Part shown: positions 38,833 to 47,465 of the stretch, in pieces
Layout: every line of letters starts with the position of its first letter
Numbering within the stretch: the stretch's first letter is position 1
NCBI RefSeq assembly: GCF_001905795.1
Contig: NZ_LIXJ01000015.1
Location: 66,455 to 130,454 of the forward strand
Origin: Streptomyces sp. CB01580
GTDB lineage: Bacteria; Actinomycetota; Actinomycetes; Streptomycetales; Streptomycetaceae
Direction: 5' to 3'
DNA: 64,000 nucleotides
Position numbers and translations under genes: made by a program
Notes under the pieces: model-generated
Databases searched by the model: none
Told to the model about the DNA's origin: nothing
What the model saw: the letters and a program-made list of their open reading frames with translations, nothing else

Positions 38833-40758
38833 TCAGAGCGCGTCGGCGCCGTGGTTGCGCAGGGACTCGGCGTACTGCTGGAGGACCCAGACCTCGTTCT
38901 GCGCCGCCGCCAGCTGCTCCGGGGGCACATGGCTGCCGAGGCGGGCCAGGCTGCCCTGGACCTCACCGATCCGGCGGTCGACGGCGCGCAGCCGGACCTG
39001 GACGAGTTGCACCCCGGCGTAGGTCTCGTCGATGGTCTTGCCGTGGAAGACCTCCACCGCCAGCTCGGTCACGAGGTTGCGCACCGTGTCGTCGGGGGCC
39101 ACGTCCAGCACCCGGGCCAGGTAGTCGCGGGGCTCCGGGAGGCCCGTCTCGGCACCGCCCGCGTCCGCGACGCACTGCCGGACCGCGGCGTACGGCGGGG
39201 CGGTGAACTCGTCGACCCCGTAGGCGTCGAAGGCCGGTGAGACCAGGGCGGGCTTCTGGAGGGCGAGCTTCAGCAGTTCGCGTTCGGTGCGGTGGGCGGG
39301 GCTGCGCAGGTGCAGGGCGGGACCCGAGGGGGCGGCGGTTGTCCGGACCTGCTCGTGCCGGAGGCCGCCGGGAGCACCGGCGCCGCCGCGGGACGAGGCC
39401 GGGGCGGGACCGCGCCGGTCGCCCCGCTCGCGGGCCCAGCGGGCGAGCTGGGCGACCCGCTTGACCACGAACTGGGTGTCCAGGATGCCGAGCATCCCGG
39501 CCAGCTGGACGGCGACCTCGTGCTGCGAGGAGCTGTTCTTGATCCGGGCGACGACGGGGGCCGCCTCGTCGAGCGCGGCGCCGCGCCCCGCCGGGGTCTC
39601 CAGGTCGTACCGCCCCACGATCTGGCGCAGCGCGAACTCGAAGAGCGGGGTGCGCGGTTCGACCAGGTCGCGGACGGCCTCGTCGCCCTTGGCCAGGCGC
39701 AGATCGCAGGGGTCCATGTTGTCCGGCGCGATCGCGATGTACGTCTCGGCGGCGAATTTCTGGTCGTCCTCGAAGGCGCGCAGCGCGGCCTTCTGCCCGG
39801 CGGCGTCGCCGTCGAAGGTGAAGATCACCCGGGCGCTGCCGTTGTCCATCAACAGGCGGCGCAGGATCTTGATGTGGTCCCCGCCGAAGGCCGTGCCGCA
39901 GGTGGCGATGGCGGTGGTGACCCCGGCGAGATGGCAGGCCATGACGTCGGTGTAGCCCTCGACGACGACGGCGCGGCTGCTCTTCGCGATGTCCTTCTTC
40001 GCCAGGTCGATGCCGTAGAGCACCTGGGACTTCTTGTAGATCGCGGTCTCGGGGGTGTTGAGGTACTTCGGCCCGTTGTCGTCGTCGCGCAGCTTGCGGG
40101 CGCCGAAGCCGACGACATCGCCGGAGGTGTCGCTGATCGGCCACATGAGCCGGCCGCGGAAGCGGTCGATGGGGCCGCGCCTGCCGTCCTGGGAGAGGCC
40201 GGAGGCGATCAGCTCCCTGTCGCTGAAGCCCTTGCCGCGCAGATAGCGGGTGAGGTGGTCCCAGCCCGCCGGGCTGTAACCGATGCCGAAGTGGACGGCG
40301 GCGTCCTGGTCGAAGCCGCGCTCGGCCAGGAACTTCCGGCCGATCTCGGCCTCGGGGCCGTCCAGCTGCTCGCGGTAGAAGTCGGCGGCCACCTTGTGCG
40401 CCTCGACCAGCCGGATGCGCTCACCGCGCTGGTGGGAGGGGTTGTACCCGCCCTCCTCGTACCGCAGGGTGATGCCCGCCTTGGCGGCGAGCCGTTCGAC
40501 CGTCTCGGAGAACGAGAGATGGTCGATCTTCATCACGAAGGCGATCGTGTCGCCGCCCTCCTGGCAGCCGAAGCAGTGGAACAGGCCCTTGCTCGGGCTG
40601 ACCTGGAAGGAGGGGGACTTCTCGTCGTGGAATGGGCAGAGACCCTTGAGGTTGCCGCCGCCCGCATTGCGCAGCTGGAGATACTCGGAAACGACGGCGT
40701 CGATCGGGACCGCGTCCCGTACCGCCTTCACGTCCTCGTCATTGATCCTGCCTGCCAC
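38833..40758 (-). CDS. dnaG: DNA primase
   Basis: RNA primer synthase of the replisome, 641 residues. The N-terminal CHC2 zinc finger is intact (Cys41, His44, Cys62, Cys65 in CPFHDEKSP and FHCFGC). The catalytic core follows with the RepA-like region (FGIGYSPAGWDHLTRYLRGK), the metal-binding TOPRIM Glu in VVVEGYTDVMACHLAG and the Asp pair in FTFDGDAAGQKAALRAF. A Gly/Arg/Pro linker at about 440-490 leads to the C-terminal DnaB-binding domain (about 495-641). The GTG start gives a typical N-terminus. The gene is followed 200 bases later by hrdA, a primase-sigma factor order that is widely conserved in bacteria (rpsU-dnaG-rpoD), with no rpsU gene next to it here. Confidence 0.97.
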   Translation of the reverse strand: MAGRINDEDVKAVRDAVPIDAVVSEYLQLRNAGGGNLKGLCPFHDEKSPSFQVSPSKGLFHCFGCQEGGDTIAFVMKIDHLSFSETVERLAAKAGITLRYEEGGYNPSHQRGERIRLVEAHKVAADFYREQLDGPEAEIGRKFLAERGFDQDAAVHFGIGYSPAGWDHLTRYLRGKGFSDRELIASGLSQDGRRGPIDRFRGRLMWPISDTSGDVVGFGARKLRDDDNGPKYLNTPETAIYKKSQVLYGIDLAKKDIAKSSRAVVVEGYTDVMACHLAGVTTAIATCGTAFGGDHIKILRRLLMDNGSARVIFTFDGDAAGQKAALRAFEDDQKFAAETYIAIAPDNMDPCDLRLAKGDEAVRDLVEPRTPLFEFALRQIVGRYDLETPAGRGAALDEAAPVVARIKNSSSQHEVAVQLAGMLGILDTQFVVKRVAQLARWARERGDRRGPAPASSRGGAGAPGGLRHEQVRTTAAPSGPALHLRSPAHRTERELLKLALQKPALVSPAFDAYGVDEFTAPPYAAVRQCVADAGGAETGLPEPRDYLARVLDVAPDDTVRNLVTELAVEVFHGKTIDETYAGVQLVQVRLRAVDRRIGEVQGSLARLGSHVPPEQLAAAQNEVWVLQQYAESLRNHGADAL

Positions 40759-40908
40759 GGGTGAATTCTACGGGCGGGGTACGACACCTCTGTCGACCGC
40801 CACTGTGATCCCGGGTACCCGGGCCGTGCCCCGCCCGTGCCCCCGGCCGGACACCCCGGCCGCCCAGGCCCGGAAAGGCGCTCGCCCCGGCTCGGGAACG
40901 TCCCCGCC

Positions 40909-42168
40909 TCAGCTCAGCGAGGTCAGCGGCACCGACGGATCGGCCAGTGCGTCCGGGTCGATCTGCCGGCCGGACCGGACCAGCTCCTGCACGCTCTCGG
41001 TGACGTCCCACACGTTGACGTTCATCCCGGCCAGCACCCGCTGGTCCTTCAGCCAGAAGGAGATGAACTCGCGCTTGCCCGCGTCGCCCCGGATGACCAC
41101 CTGGTCGTAGCTGCCCGGCGGCGCCCACCCCGAGTATTCGAGGCCGAGGTCGTACTGGTCGGAGAAGAAGTACGGCACCCGGTCGTAGCTCACGTCCTGG
41201 CCGAGCATGGCCCGGGCCGCGGCCGGGCCGCTGTTCAGCGCGTTCGCCCAGTGCTCCACGCGCAGCCGGGCGCCGAGCAGCGGATGGGCCACGTTGGCAA
41301 CGTCCCCCGCCGCGAAGATGTGCGGGTCGCTGGTGCGCAGGGAGGCGTCGACGGCGATGCCGCCGCCGTCCTTGCGCGCGGCCATGGCGAGGCCGGCGGT
41401 CTCGGCGAGGGCGGTACGCGGGGCGGCGCCGATCGCGGCGAGCACGTCGTGGGCGGGGTGCTCCTCGCCGTCGTCGGTGCGCACGGCGAGGACGACGCCG
41501 TCCTGGCCGACGATCTCGGTGAGACGGACGCCGAAGTGGAAACGCACCCCGTGGTCCTGGTGCAGCTGGGTGAAGATCTGCCCGAGCTCGGGGCCGACCA
41601 CATGGTGCAACGGCGTCGGTTCCGGCTCGATGATGGTGACCTCGGCCCCGTATCCGCGCGCCGCCGCCGCGACCTCCAGACCGATCCAGCCGGCCCCGGC
41701 GATCACCAGATGGCCGTTGTCGCGGCCGAGGGAGGTCAGCACCTTGCGCAGCCGGTCGGCGTGGGCGAGGCGGCGCAGGTGGTGGACGCCGGCCAGGTCC
41801 GTGCCCGGGACGGGCAGGCGGCGCGGCTCGGCCCCGGTGGCGAGCAGCAGCTTGTCGTAGTGCACGACCGTGCCGTCGCCGAGCCGTACGGAGCGGTCCA
41901 CCCGGTCGAGGGCGGTGACGGGCTGGCCCAGGTGGAGTTCGATCTCGGCACCCGCGTACCAGGCGGTCTCATGGACGAAGACGCTGTCCCGCTCCTCCTT
42001 GCCGGACAGATAGCCCTTGGACAGCGGAGGCCGTTCGTAGGGATGGTCGCGTTCGTCGCCGAGAAGGATCACCCGGCCGCTGAAACCCTCCGCCCGGAGC
42101 GTCTCGGCCGCCTTCGCTCCTGCCAGTCCTCCACCGACGACGACGAAGGTCTGATGTGCGTCGACCAC
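40909..42168 (-). CDS. NAD(P)/FAD-dependent ferredoxin-reductase-type oxidoreductase
   Basis: Two-dinucleotide-domain flavoprotein of 419 residues like rubredoxin or ferredoxin reductases of oxygenase systems. FAD motif FVVVGGGLAGAKAAETLRAE, loop RPPLSKGYLSG, NAD motif LVIAGAGWIGLEVAAAARGY, and the second FAD-binding stretch DPHIFAAGDVANVAHPLLGA. The C-terminal domain has YFFSDQYDLGLEYSGWAPPG, typical of this family. Electrons pass from NAD(P)H to a ferredoxin. No ferredoxin or cytochrome P450 gene is adjacent, so the partner is elsewhere. Start GTG 42168 has GAGGAG seven bases upstream. It is transcribed in the same direction as dnaG but with a 150-bp gap. Confidence 0.9.
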   Translation of the reverse strand: MVDAHQTFVVVGGGLAGAKAAETLRAEGFSGRVILLGDERDHPYERPPLSKGYLSGKEERDSVFVHETAWYAGAEIELHLGQPVTALDRVDRSVRLGDGTVVHYDKLLLATGAEPRRLPVPGTDLAGVHHLRRLAHADRLRKVLTSLGRDNGHLVIAGAGWIGLEVAAAARGYGAEVTIIEPEPTPLHHVVGPELGQIFTQLHQDHGVRFHFGVRLTEIVGQDGVVLAVRTDDGEEHPAHDVLAAIGAAPRTALAETAGLAMAARKDGGGIAVDASLRTSDPHIFAAGDVANVAHPLLGARLRVEHWANALNSGPAAARAMLGQDVSYDRVPYFFSDQYDLGLEYSGWAPPGSYDQVVIRGDAGKREFISFWLKDQRVLAGMNVNVWDVTESVQELVRSGRQIDPDALADPSVPLTSLS

Positions 42169-42312
42169 TTGTTGCCTCCTCGATGCTCGCTGCGCGGGGC
42201 CCGACTGCGAGCGTCCCGCACGCAGCGTGATGGCGAAAGGGGGTGTACCCCGATCAGGTCATGCCCGTCTCGGGCCGGGGCGCATACGGGCGGTGTACGC
42301 GGGCGGAGCCGG

Positions 42313-43815
42313 TCAGCGGCCCGGTGCGGTGAGCACCGCGTGCAGGGAGCGCGCCGAGGCGTCGGTCAGGGCGGCGATCTGGTCGACGAGGACCCGCTTG
42401 CGGGCCCGGTCGTCGGGGGCGGCGTCGAACAGGGCCCGGAACTGCGGCTCCAGCCCCTCGGGGGCGCGCGCGGTGAGCGCTGCGGCCAGTTCGGCGATGA
42501 CGATGCGCTGGTCGGCGCGGATCGCCTCCTGTTCGGCGCGCTGCATGACGTAACGGTCCGCGACCGCCTTGAGCACGGCGCACTCGTTGCGCGCCTCGCG
42601 GGGGACGACGAGCGCGGCCGCGTACCGGCCGAGCCGGCCGGTGCCGTACGCCTGCCGGGTGGCGCTCTCGGCGGCCAGGCAGAACCGGCCGATCAGCTGG
42701 CTCGTCGCGTCCTTCAGCCGGGCCTGGGCGACGGCGGACCCGTCGTAGCCGTGCGGCCACCAGTCCTGGGCGATGAGCCGGTCCAGGGCCTCGGCCATTT
42801 CGTCCGGAGCGGTGTCCGCCGGGACGTAGCGGCCGATGGCGACCGCCCAGATCTCGTCGCGCTCGGGCTCGGCGTACAGGCAGTTGGGGTCGATGTGCCC
42901 GGCGTGCAGCCCGTCCTCGAAGTCGTGCACCGAGTACGCGACGTCGTCGGACCAGTCCATGACCTGGGCCTCGAAGCAGGTGCGGTTCGCCGGGGCGTCG
43001 CGGCGCACCCACTCGAAAACCGGCAGGTCGTCCGTGTACACCCCGAACTTCGGCGTGTCGGGGTCGCCGGGCCGGCCGCCGCGCGGCCACGGGTACTTGG
43101 TGGCGGCGTCCAGGGAGGCACGGGTCAGGTTGAGTCCGACGCTGACCAGCGCCCCGGTCCGGGTGTCGGGCACGAACCGCTTCGGTTCCAGCCTGGTGAG
43201 CAGGCGCAGCGACTGGGCGTTGCCCTCGAAGCCGCCGCAGTCCGAGGCGAAGTCGTTGAGCGCCTGCTCGCCGTTGTGGCCGAACGGCGGGTGGCCGAGG
43301 TCATGGGCGAGACAGGCCGTCTCGACCAGATCGGGGTCGCAGCCGAGGGCCGCCCCGAGCTCGCGGCCGACCTGGGCGCATTCCAGGGAGTGCGTGAGCC
43401 GGGTCCGGGGGCTGGCGTCCCAGGCCCGGCTGCGGGTGCCGGGGGTGACGACCTGGGTCTTCCCGGCGAGCCTGCGCAGCGCGGCGGAGTGCAGCACCCG
43501 GGCGCGGTCGCGTTGGAAGGCGGTGCGGCCGGGACGTTTGTCCGGCTCGGCGTCCCAGCGCTCGGCGTCGGCCGCGCGGTACGGGGTCGGGCCCCGGCCG
43601 TGTGCGCCCGTGCCGGTGCCCGGGGGTTCCCACGCGCTGTCCGGGCAGTCGGGGCGGTCCGCATCGGCCTCGCGCTCCGTACGGTTCTCGGCGTCCGTAC
43701 GGTCTTCCGCGTCCGTACAGTCCGGGGCGTCCGCGCGGTCCGGGGCGTCGTCACGGTCCGGCCCGTCCGTGCCGGGTGTGCTCTCCGTACGGTCCATGCC
43801 GTCCATGCCGTCCAT
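42313..43815 (-). CDS. dgt: Deoxyguanosinetriphosphate triphosphohydrolase-like protein
   Basis: HD-domain hydrolase of about 500 residues that cleaves dNTPs, mostly dGTP, to deoxynucleosides and triphosphate. Conserved landmarks: RDRARVLHSAALRRLAGKTQ, TRLTHSLECAQVGRELGAAL, the HD pair in CLAHDLGHPPFGHNGEQAL and the downstream Asp in WSDDVAYSVHDFEDGL. The N-terminal 95 residues are a non-conserved Asp/Arg/Thr/Pro tail with a six-residue repeat. ATG 43815 (MDGMDGMDR, with two further in-frame ATGs) was chosen, but no ribosome site is clear and the start could be downstream. In Actinobacteria dgt commonly lies close to dnaG, as here. Confidence 0.9.
   Translation of the reverse strand: MDGMDGMDRTESTPGTDGPDRDDAPDRADAPDCTDAEDRTDAENRTEREADADRPDCPDSAWEPPGTGTGAHGRGPTPYRAADAERWDAEPDKRPGRTAFQRDRARVLHSAALRRLAGKTQVVTPGTRSRAWDASPRTRLTHSLECAQVGRELGAALGCDPDLVETACLAHDLGHPPFGHNGEQALNDFASDCGGFEGNAQSLRLLTRLEPKRFVPDTRTGALVSVGLNLTRASLDAATKYPWPRGGRPGDPDTPKFGVYTDDLPVFEWVRRDAPANRTCFEAQVMDWSDDVAYSVHDFEDGLHAGHIDPNCLYAEPERDEIWAVAIGRYVPADTAPDEMAEALDRLIAQDWWPHGYDGSAVAQARLKDATSQLIGRFCLAAESATRQAYGTGRLGRYAAALVVPREARNECAVLKAVADRYVMQRAEQEAIRADQRIVIAELAAALTARAPEGLEPQFRALFDAAPDDRARKRVLVDQIAALTDASARSLHAVLTAPGR
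43676..43761 (-). repeat. 18-bp coding tandem repeat in the dgt N-terminal tail
   Basis: Units start at 43676, 43694, 43712, 43730 and 43748. They are close to TCCGTACGGTCTTCGGCG on the plus strand and encode (DAxDRT)n on the minus strand. The period is a multiple of three, so the frame is kept. Confidence 0.85.
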
Positions 43816-43959
43816 GTGTCCGACAGTAGACGGCCGGGCCGACACGATCGGAAACAGTGACGAAGTCGACGGAACCGGGCAGTGCTGAACCATTTCCCCC
43901 CGCTTCTCGTCCGATCATGCGAGACATCAGCGACGGGGCACGGACTTGAGGAGACACCG

Positions 43960-44691
43960 ATGGGGGAACGACGACCGGGACGGCCGGCGCGGTGGCTCGG
44001 GCGCGTGCGGCCCGTCCGGCTCGGCCGGCCGTGGCCGCGCACCCGGCGGGGGCAGCGGCGCCTCGTCCAGGCGGTGATGCTGACGTGCGTGGCCGCGCTG
44101 GCCCCCGCGACCTGGATGCACACCGCCGCCGACGGCCGGGTGAGGACCACCGCGGACGTGCCCGCGCGGCAGGTCGCCGTGGTCTTCGGGGCCGGGCTGT
44201 GGGAGGGCAGACCGACGCCGTACCTGGCGCACCGGCTGGACGCCGCCATCGAGCTGTACCGGGCCGGGAAGGTGAAGGTCGTGCTCGTGACCGGCGACAA
44301 CAGCCGCGAGGAGTACGACGAGCCGGACGCCATGCGCACATACCTGCGCGCGCACGGGGTGCCGGACGGGCGGATCGTGAGCGACTTCGCCGGTTTCGAC
44401 ACCTGGGACTCGTGCGTACGGGCCAAGAAGATCTTCGGGGTCGACCGTGCGGTGCTGGTGACCCAGGGGTTCCACATCCACCGGGCGATCACGCTGTGCC
44501 GGAGCGCCGGCATCGACGCGTACGGGGTCGGCGTCGACGCCGTGCACGACGCGACCTGGTACTACGGCGGGGCACGAGAGGTGTTCGCGGCGGGGAAGGC
44601 GGCGCTGGAAGCCACCTTCGAGCCGCAACCGCGCTTCCTGGGCCCGCAGGAGCCCGGGGTCGCGCGGGCGCTGGCGGCGGACGACTGGTAG
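43960..44691 (+). CDS. SanA/YdcF family membrane-anchored protein (DUF218)
   Basis: A 243-residue protein with a basic N-terminus, one membrane helix (RLVQAVMLTCVAALAPATWM) and an extracytoplasmic DUF218 domain. Conserved pieces: AVVFGAGLWEGRPTPYLAHR, VVLVTGDNSREEYDEPDAM, FDTWDSCVRAKKIFG and LVTQGFHIHRAITLCRSAGI. SanA in Enterobacteria affects vancomycin exclusion at high temperature, but the biochemical role is unknown. Start ATG 43960 has GAGGAG at good spacing. It is divergent from dgt and ends four bases before the convergent FMN reductase gene. Confidence 0.88.
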   Translation: MGERRPGRPARWLGRVRPVRLGRPWPRTRRGQRRLVQAVMLTCVAALAPATWMHTAADGRVRTTADVPARQVAVVFGAGLWEGRPTPYLAHRLDAAIELYRAGKVKVVLVTGDNSREEYDEPDAMRTYLRAHGVPDGRIVSDFAGFDTWDSCVRAKKIFGVDRAVLVTQGFHIHRAITLCRSAGIDAYGVGVDAVHDATWYYGGAREVFAAGKAALEATFEPQPRFLGPQEPGVARALAADDW

Positions 44692-44695
44692 GACG

Positions 44696-45322
44696 TCAGG
44701 TCCCGTACGGGCGCACGGCCCTGGCGTCGCGCAGGGCGCGCCCCCACCAGACCAGCTGGTCGAGAAGCGCCGTGGCCGCTGCGTCGGCGTCGGCGGGGTC
44801 CCGGTGCCTGCCCTCGTCGTCGAACTGGGCGCCCGCGTAGGCCATCGACACCGTTTCGCGGATGCCGACGGCGTGCAGTTCCGCGAAGACCTGCCGCAGG
44901 TGCTCGACCGCCCGCAGCCCGCCGGACACCCCGCCGTACGAGACGAATCCGACGGGCTTGGCCTGCCACTCGTCGCGGTACCAGTCGATGAGGTTCTTCA
45001 GTGGAGCCGGGTACGAGTGGTTGTACTCGGGGGTGATGACGACAAAGGCGTCGGCCGCCGCGAGCCTGGCGGAAACGGCCGCCAGACGGGCCTGCGCGTC
45101 GGCGTCGGGCCGGTACGAGAGGGCGACGGGGAGGTCGAGTTCCGCGACGTCGATCAGGTCCGTCCCGATGTCCGGATGTCCGGCGGCGCGTGAGAGGAAC
45201 CAGTCGGCGACGACGGGGGCGAACCGTCCCTCCCGGTTGCTGGCGAGGAGGACGGCGGCCTTGAGCGGCTCGGTGGCGGTGTCCGCGGACGCCGTGGGCG
45301 AGGGTGCTGCGGTGAGATCCAT
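44696..45322 (-). CDS. NADPH-dependent FMN reductase family protein
   Basis: Flavodoxin-like quinone or azo reductase of 208 residues. FMN phosphate loop AVLLASNREGRFAPVVADWF and the second FMN loop ITPEYNHSYPAPLKNLIDW are diagnostic, as is GFVSYGGVSGGLRAVEHL. ATG 45322 was chosen over 45343 because the longer form would begin inside the MerR-type promoter just upstream. With that promoter, transcription would start very near 45322, so the mRNA may be almost leaderless. Redox stress or xenobiotic control is inferred from that operator. It is convergent with the SanA-like gene with only four bases between stops. Confidence 0.9.
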   Translation of the reverse strand: MDLTAAPSPTASADTATEPLKAAVLLASNREGRFAPVVADWFLSRAAGHPDIGTDLIDVAELDLPVALSYRPDADAQARLAAVSARLAAADAFVVITPEYNHSYPAPLKNLIDWYRDEWQAKPVGFVSYGGVSGGLRAVEHLRQVFAELHAVGIRETVSMAYAGAQFDDEGRHRDPADADAAATALLDQLVWWGRALRDARAVRPYGT

Positions 45323-45339
45323 GCGACGAGGCTCGTAGA

Positions 45340-45359
45340 TCAACCAAGGTTGAGGTCAA
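45340..45359 (-). promoter_or_regulatory. MerR-type operator/promoter of the FMN reductase gene
   Basis: Inverted repeat TCAACC-AA-GGTTGA at 45340-45353, directly abutting TTGACC as -35 (45354-45359 on the minus strand). An operator inside the spacer next to a TTGACC is the standard arrangement for MerR/SoxR-like activators with a long spacer. No merR gene is adjacent. Confidence 0.65.
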
Positions 45360-45511
45360 GCCGCGCGCCCTCGTCGGTCTTCGGCGGCTCGACCGTGGTT
45401 CTTCTTCGACGGGTTCCCGACGCTTTTCGGCGGTCCTTCGGCCACCTTTCGGCGGTCGTTCGGCGACTTCCCGGCGGCTCTTCGTCGCCCCCCTCGGCAT
45501 ACGGTGAACGC

Positions 45512-46315
45512 ATGACGACTCCCACTCCCTTCCCCTACGCCGAGTTCGACGGGCATCCGGCGACCGAGGCGGATCTGCGGATTCCGGCTTTCCTCGACTA
45601 CGGGCACTTCACGGCCATGCAGGTCAGGGACGGGAAGGTACGCGGTCTCGCGCTGCACCTGGCCCGGCTGGACTCCGCCAACCGGGAGCTGTTCGAGCGC
45701 CCGCTGGACGGGGACCGGGTCCGCGGGCTGATCCGGCACGCGCTGGACGGCGCCGGGGTACGGGACGCGTCGGTCCGGGTGCAGGGCTTCCTGCCGACGG
45801 AGGGCGAGGAGACGACCGTCATGGTCACGGTGCGCGGACCGGCCCGGAAGCCGACGGAACCGCACCGCCTGATGTCCGTTCCGTACGTCCGGACCGTGCC
45901 GCACATCAAGCGGCCCGGCGAGTTCGGCCAGACGTACTACGCGAGGCTCGCCGCACGTTCGGGTTGCGACGAGGCGCTGCTGACCACGCCGGACGGCACG
46001 GTGACGGAGGCGGCGATCCACAACATCGGATTCTGGGACGGGACTTCGGTCGTCTGGCCCGACGCCCCCGCCCTGCTCGGCATCACCATGGCCCTGCTGG
46101 AACGGGACCTGCCCGGCGCGGGGCTGGAGTCCGTACGACGTCCGGTGGCGCTGGACGGGCTGGGCGCGTTCCGGTCCGCGTTCCTCACCAACTCGCAGGG
46201 CATCGCACCGGTCCGACGCATCGACGACGTCGAGTTCACGGTGGACGAGGACCTGATGGAACGGATCGGGCGGGTGTACGACGCCGTGCCCTGGGACAGC
46301 GTCCGAGACGTCTGA
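45512..46315 (+). CDS. Aminotransferase class IV family PLP enzyme
   Basis: Fold-type IV PLP protein of 267 residues related to branched-chain aminotransferases and aminodeoxychorismate lyase. Near-family features: GHFTAMQVRDGKVRGLALHL with ARLDSANRELF, the probable Schiff-base Lys in TVPHIKRPGEFGQTYYARLA, SGCDEALLTTPDGTVTEAAI with HNIGFWDG, and a C-terminal FLTNSQGIAPVRRID. The substrate cannot be assigned. Members of this group in Streptomyces are usually just called aminotransferase IV. Start ATG 45512 is preferred to an upstream frame that passes through repetitive TTCGGCGGT sequence (45380-45500). The last codons and stop lie in a 16-bp tandem duplication. Confidence 0.88.
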   Translation: MTTPTPFPYAEFDGHPATEADLRIPAFLDYGHFTAMQVRDGKVRGLALHLARLDSANRELFERPLDGDRVRGLIRHALDGAGVRDASVRVQGFLPTEGEETTVMVTVRGPARKPTEPHRLMSVPYVRTVPHIKRPGEFGQTYYARLAARSGCDEALLTTPDGTVTEAAIHNIGFWDGTSVVWPDAPALLGITMALLERDLPGAGLESVRRPVALDGLGAFRSAFLTNSQGIAPVRRIDDVEFTVDEDLMERIGRVYDAVPWDSVRDV

Positions 46316-46333
46316 GATCCGAGACGTCCGAGA
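46302..46333. repeat. 16-bp tandem duplication overlapping a stop codon
   Basis: TCCGAGACGTCTGAGA (46302-46317) is followed immediately by TCCGAGACGTCCGAGA (46318-46333), one mismatch. The first copy contains the aminotransferase TGA (46313-46315). Confidence 0.85.
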
Positions 46334-46853
46334 CCGGACGGGTACGGGCCCGGCCCCCTGCACCGGCCCGCCCCCGGGCCGGGGGTCCGGCGCGGGGCGA
46401 GGGCCTGACGCGGGGCTCGGCCCCCGTTCCCGGCTCGGTGCGGACACGGAACCGCCCCGCCTGCCCGGAGGGGCGAGCCCGGTGGACCGGCGGGGCGGGG
46501 GGCGGTCGTATGCGCCGTCCCGTGGGGGGTGACTGACATGTGCCCGGCGCCCACGAGGTCATGCGTGTGATGTGCGCCACTTTCGCGACGGTGGCGTCAC
46601 CCATTCGGCACCGATTTCCGCGAAACCGCCGCCATCCTGCCCGATCACCCCCGCGACCTGCGCGGACGTGGTTTGGCAAGGGGGCCACGCCGTGCTGTTC
46701 GGGTGGAAGCTGACTTGGTGTCAGCAGGCATGGGAGGCGCACCCCCCGTTAGCTCGGAGTCAGAACACAGCCGCTCGCGAAACAGCTGCTCAGCCGCCCG
46801 GCTGTTCGACCGTTCGCGGGACGGCCGCTCGCGCACATCGCCGGAGGAACCCC
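46334..46853. other. Long leader/promoter region of the surface-protein gene
   Basis: A 520-bp region without a gene. 46350-46440 is extreme GC-rich low complexity. 46560-46600 has GCGCCAC ... GTGGCGT inverted around TTTCGCGACG. 46709-46725 has GCTGAC-TTGGT-GTCAGC. 46770-46835 repeats GCTCGCG/GTTCGCG. These are likely promoter and leader structures of the gene at 46854. Confidence 0.4.
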
Positions 46854-47465
46854 ATGCGTCCTGCTCGCCCAGTGACCGCTGCCACCACCATCACCATTCC
46901 CATAGCCGCGCTCGCCCTCTTCGCCACAGGGCAGCCCGCGTACGCGGGTGCCACCGGTACGGCACGGACCGGCTCGGCCGCCACGGCGCCCGTCGACGAT
47001 GCCCTGCGGGAGCGCGGGTTCCTCCTGGAACCCGCGCTCCCGCAGGAACAGGGCGGCGGGGACGGATCGACGGGGACCGGACGCGACACCCCCTTCGGAG
47101 GCCTCAACGTCCCCTCGCTGCTCGACTCCGTCGGCGGGCTGAACGCCGTCTCCGGGCTCGGGACCGCCAGGAACAACGAGGGCTCGAACGAGGGCGGCAA
47201 CCGGAACTCGTCCGAGGGCGGCGGCTCGTCCCGCCGCGAGGACTCGTCCGGACGCGACGATTCCTCAGGGCGCGACAACGGATCCGGACGCGGCAACTCG
47301 TCGGGGTCCGACGCTCCGCGCGGGGGCGTCAGAACTGGCGTCGGCGGCAGTGTCCGTTCCGACACCACCCAGATCGCGGCGGGAGCCGGCGTAGTCGCCG
47401 GAGCCGCCGCCGGCGGAGCCTGGCTCCTGCGTCGTCGGGCGAGCGGCACGCGGGCAGCCGGCTGA
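46854..47465 (+). CDS. Secreted, membrane-anchored Ser/Asp/Arg-rich surface protein (sortase neighbour)
   Basis: A 203-residue protein. A Sec signal with Ala-rich core (IPIAALALFATGQPAYAG, cleavage near residue 34) is followed by a conserved-looking segment (DDALRERGFLLEPALPQEQG; LNVPSLLDSVGGLNAVSGL), a repeated hydrophilic SGRDDSSGRDNGSGRG-type region (about 105-155), and a C-terminal hydrophobic segment IAAGAGVVAGAAAGGAWLL ending in RRRASG. That tail layout is what sortases recognise, but no LPXTG-like motif precedes it (the flanking sequence is GGSVRSDTTQ). It lies directly upstream of a class F sortase gene. Start ATG 46854 has GGAGGA upstream. Its role is unknown, perhaps a cell-wall or aerial-hyphae protein. 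Confidence 0.78.
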   Translation: MRPARPVTAATTITIPIAALALFATGQPAYAGATGTARTGSAATAPVDDALRERGFLLEPALPQEQGGGDGSTGTGRDTPFGGLNVPSLLDSVGGLNAVSGLGTARNNEGSNEGGNRNSSEGGGSSRREDSSGRDDSSGRDNGSGRGNSSGSDAPRGGVRTGVGGSVRSDTTQIAAGAGVVAGAAAGGAWLLRRRASGTRAAG

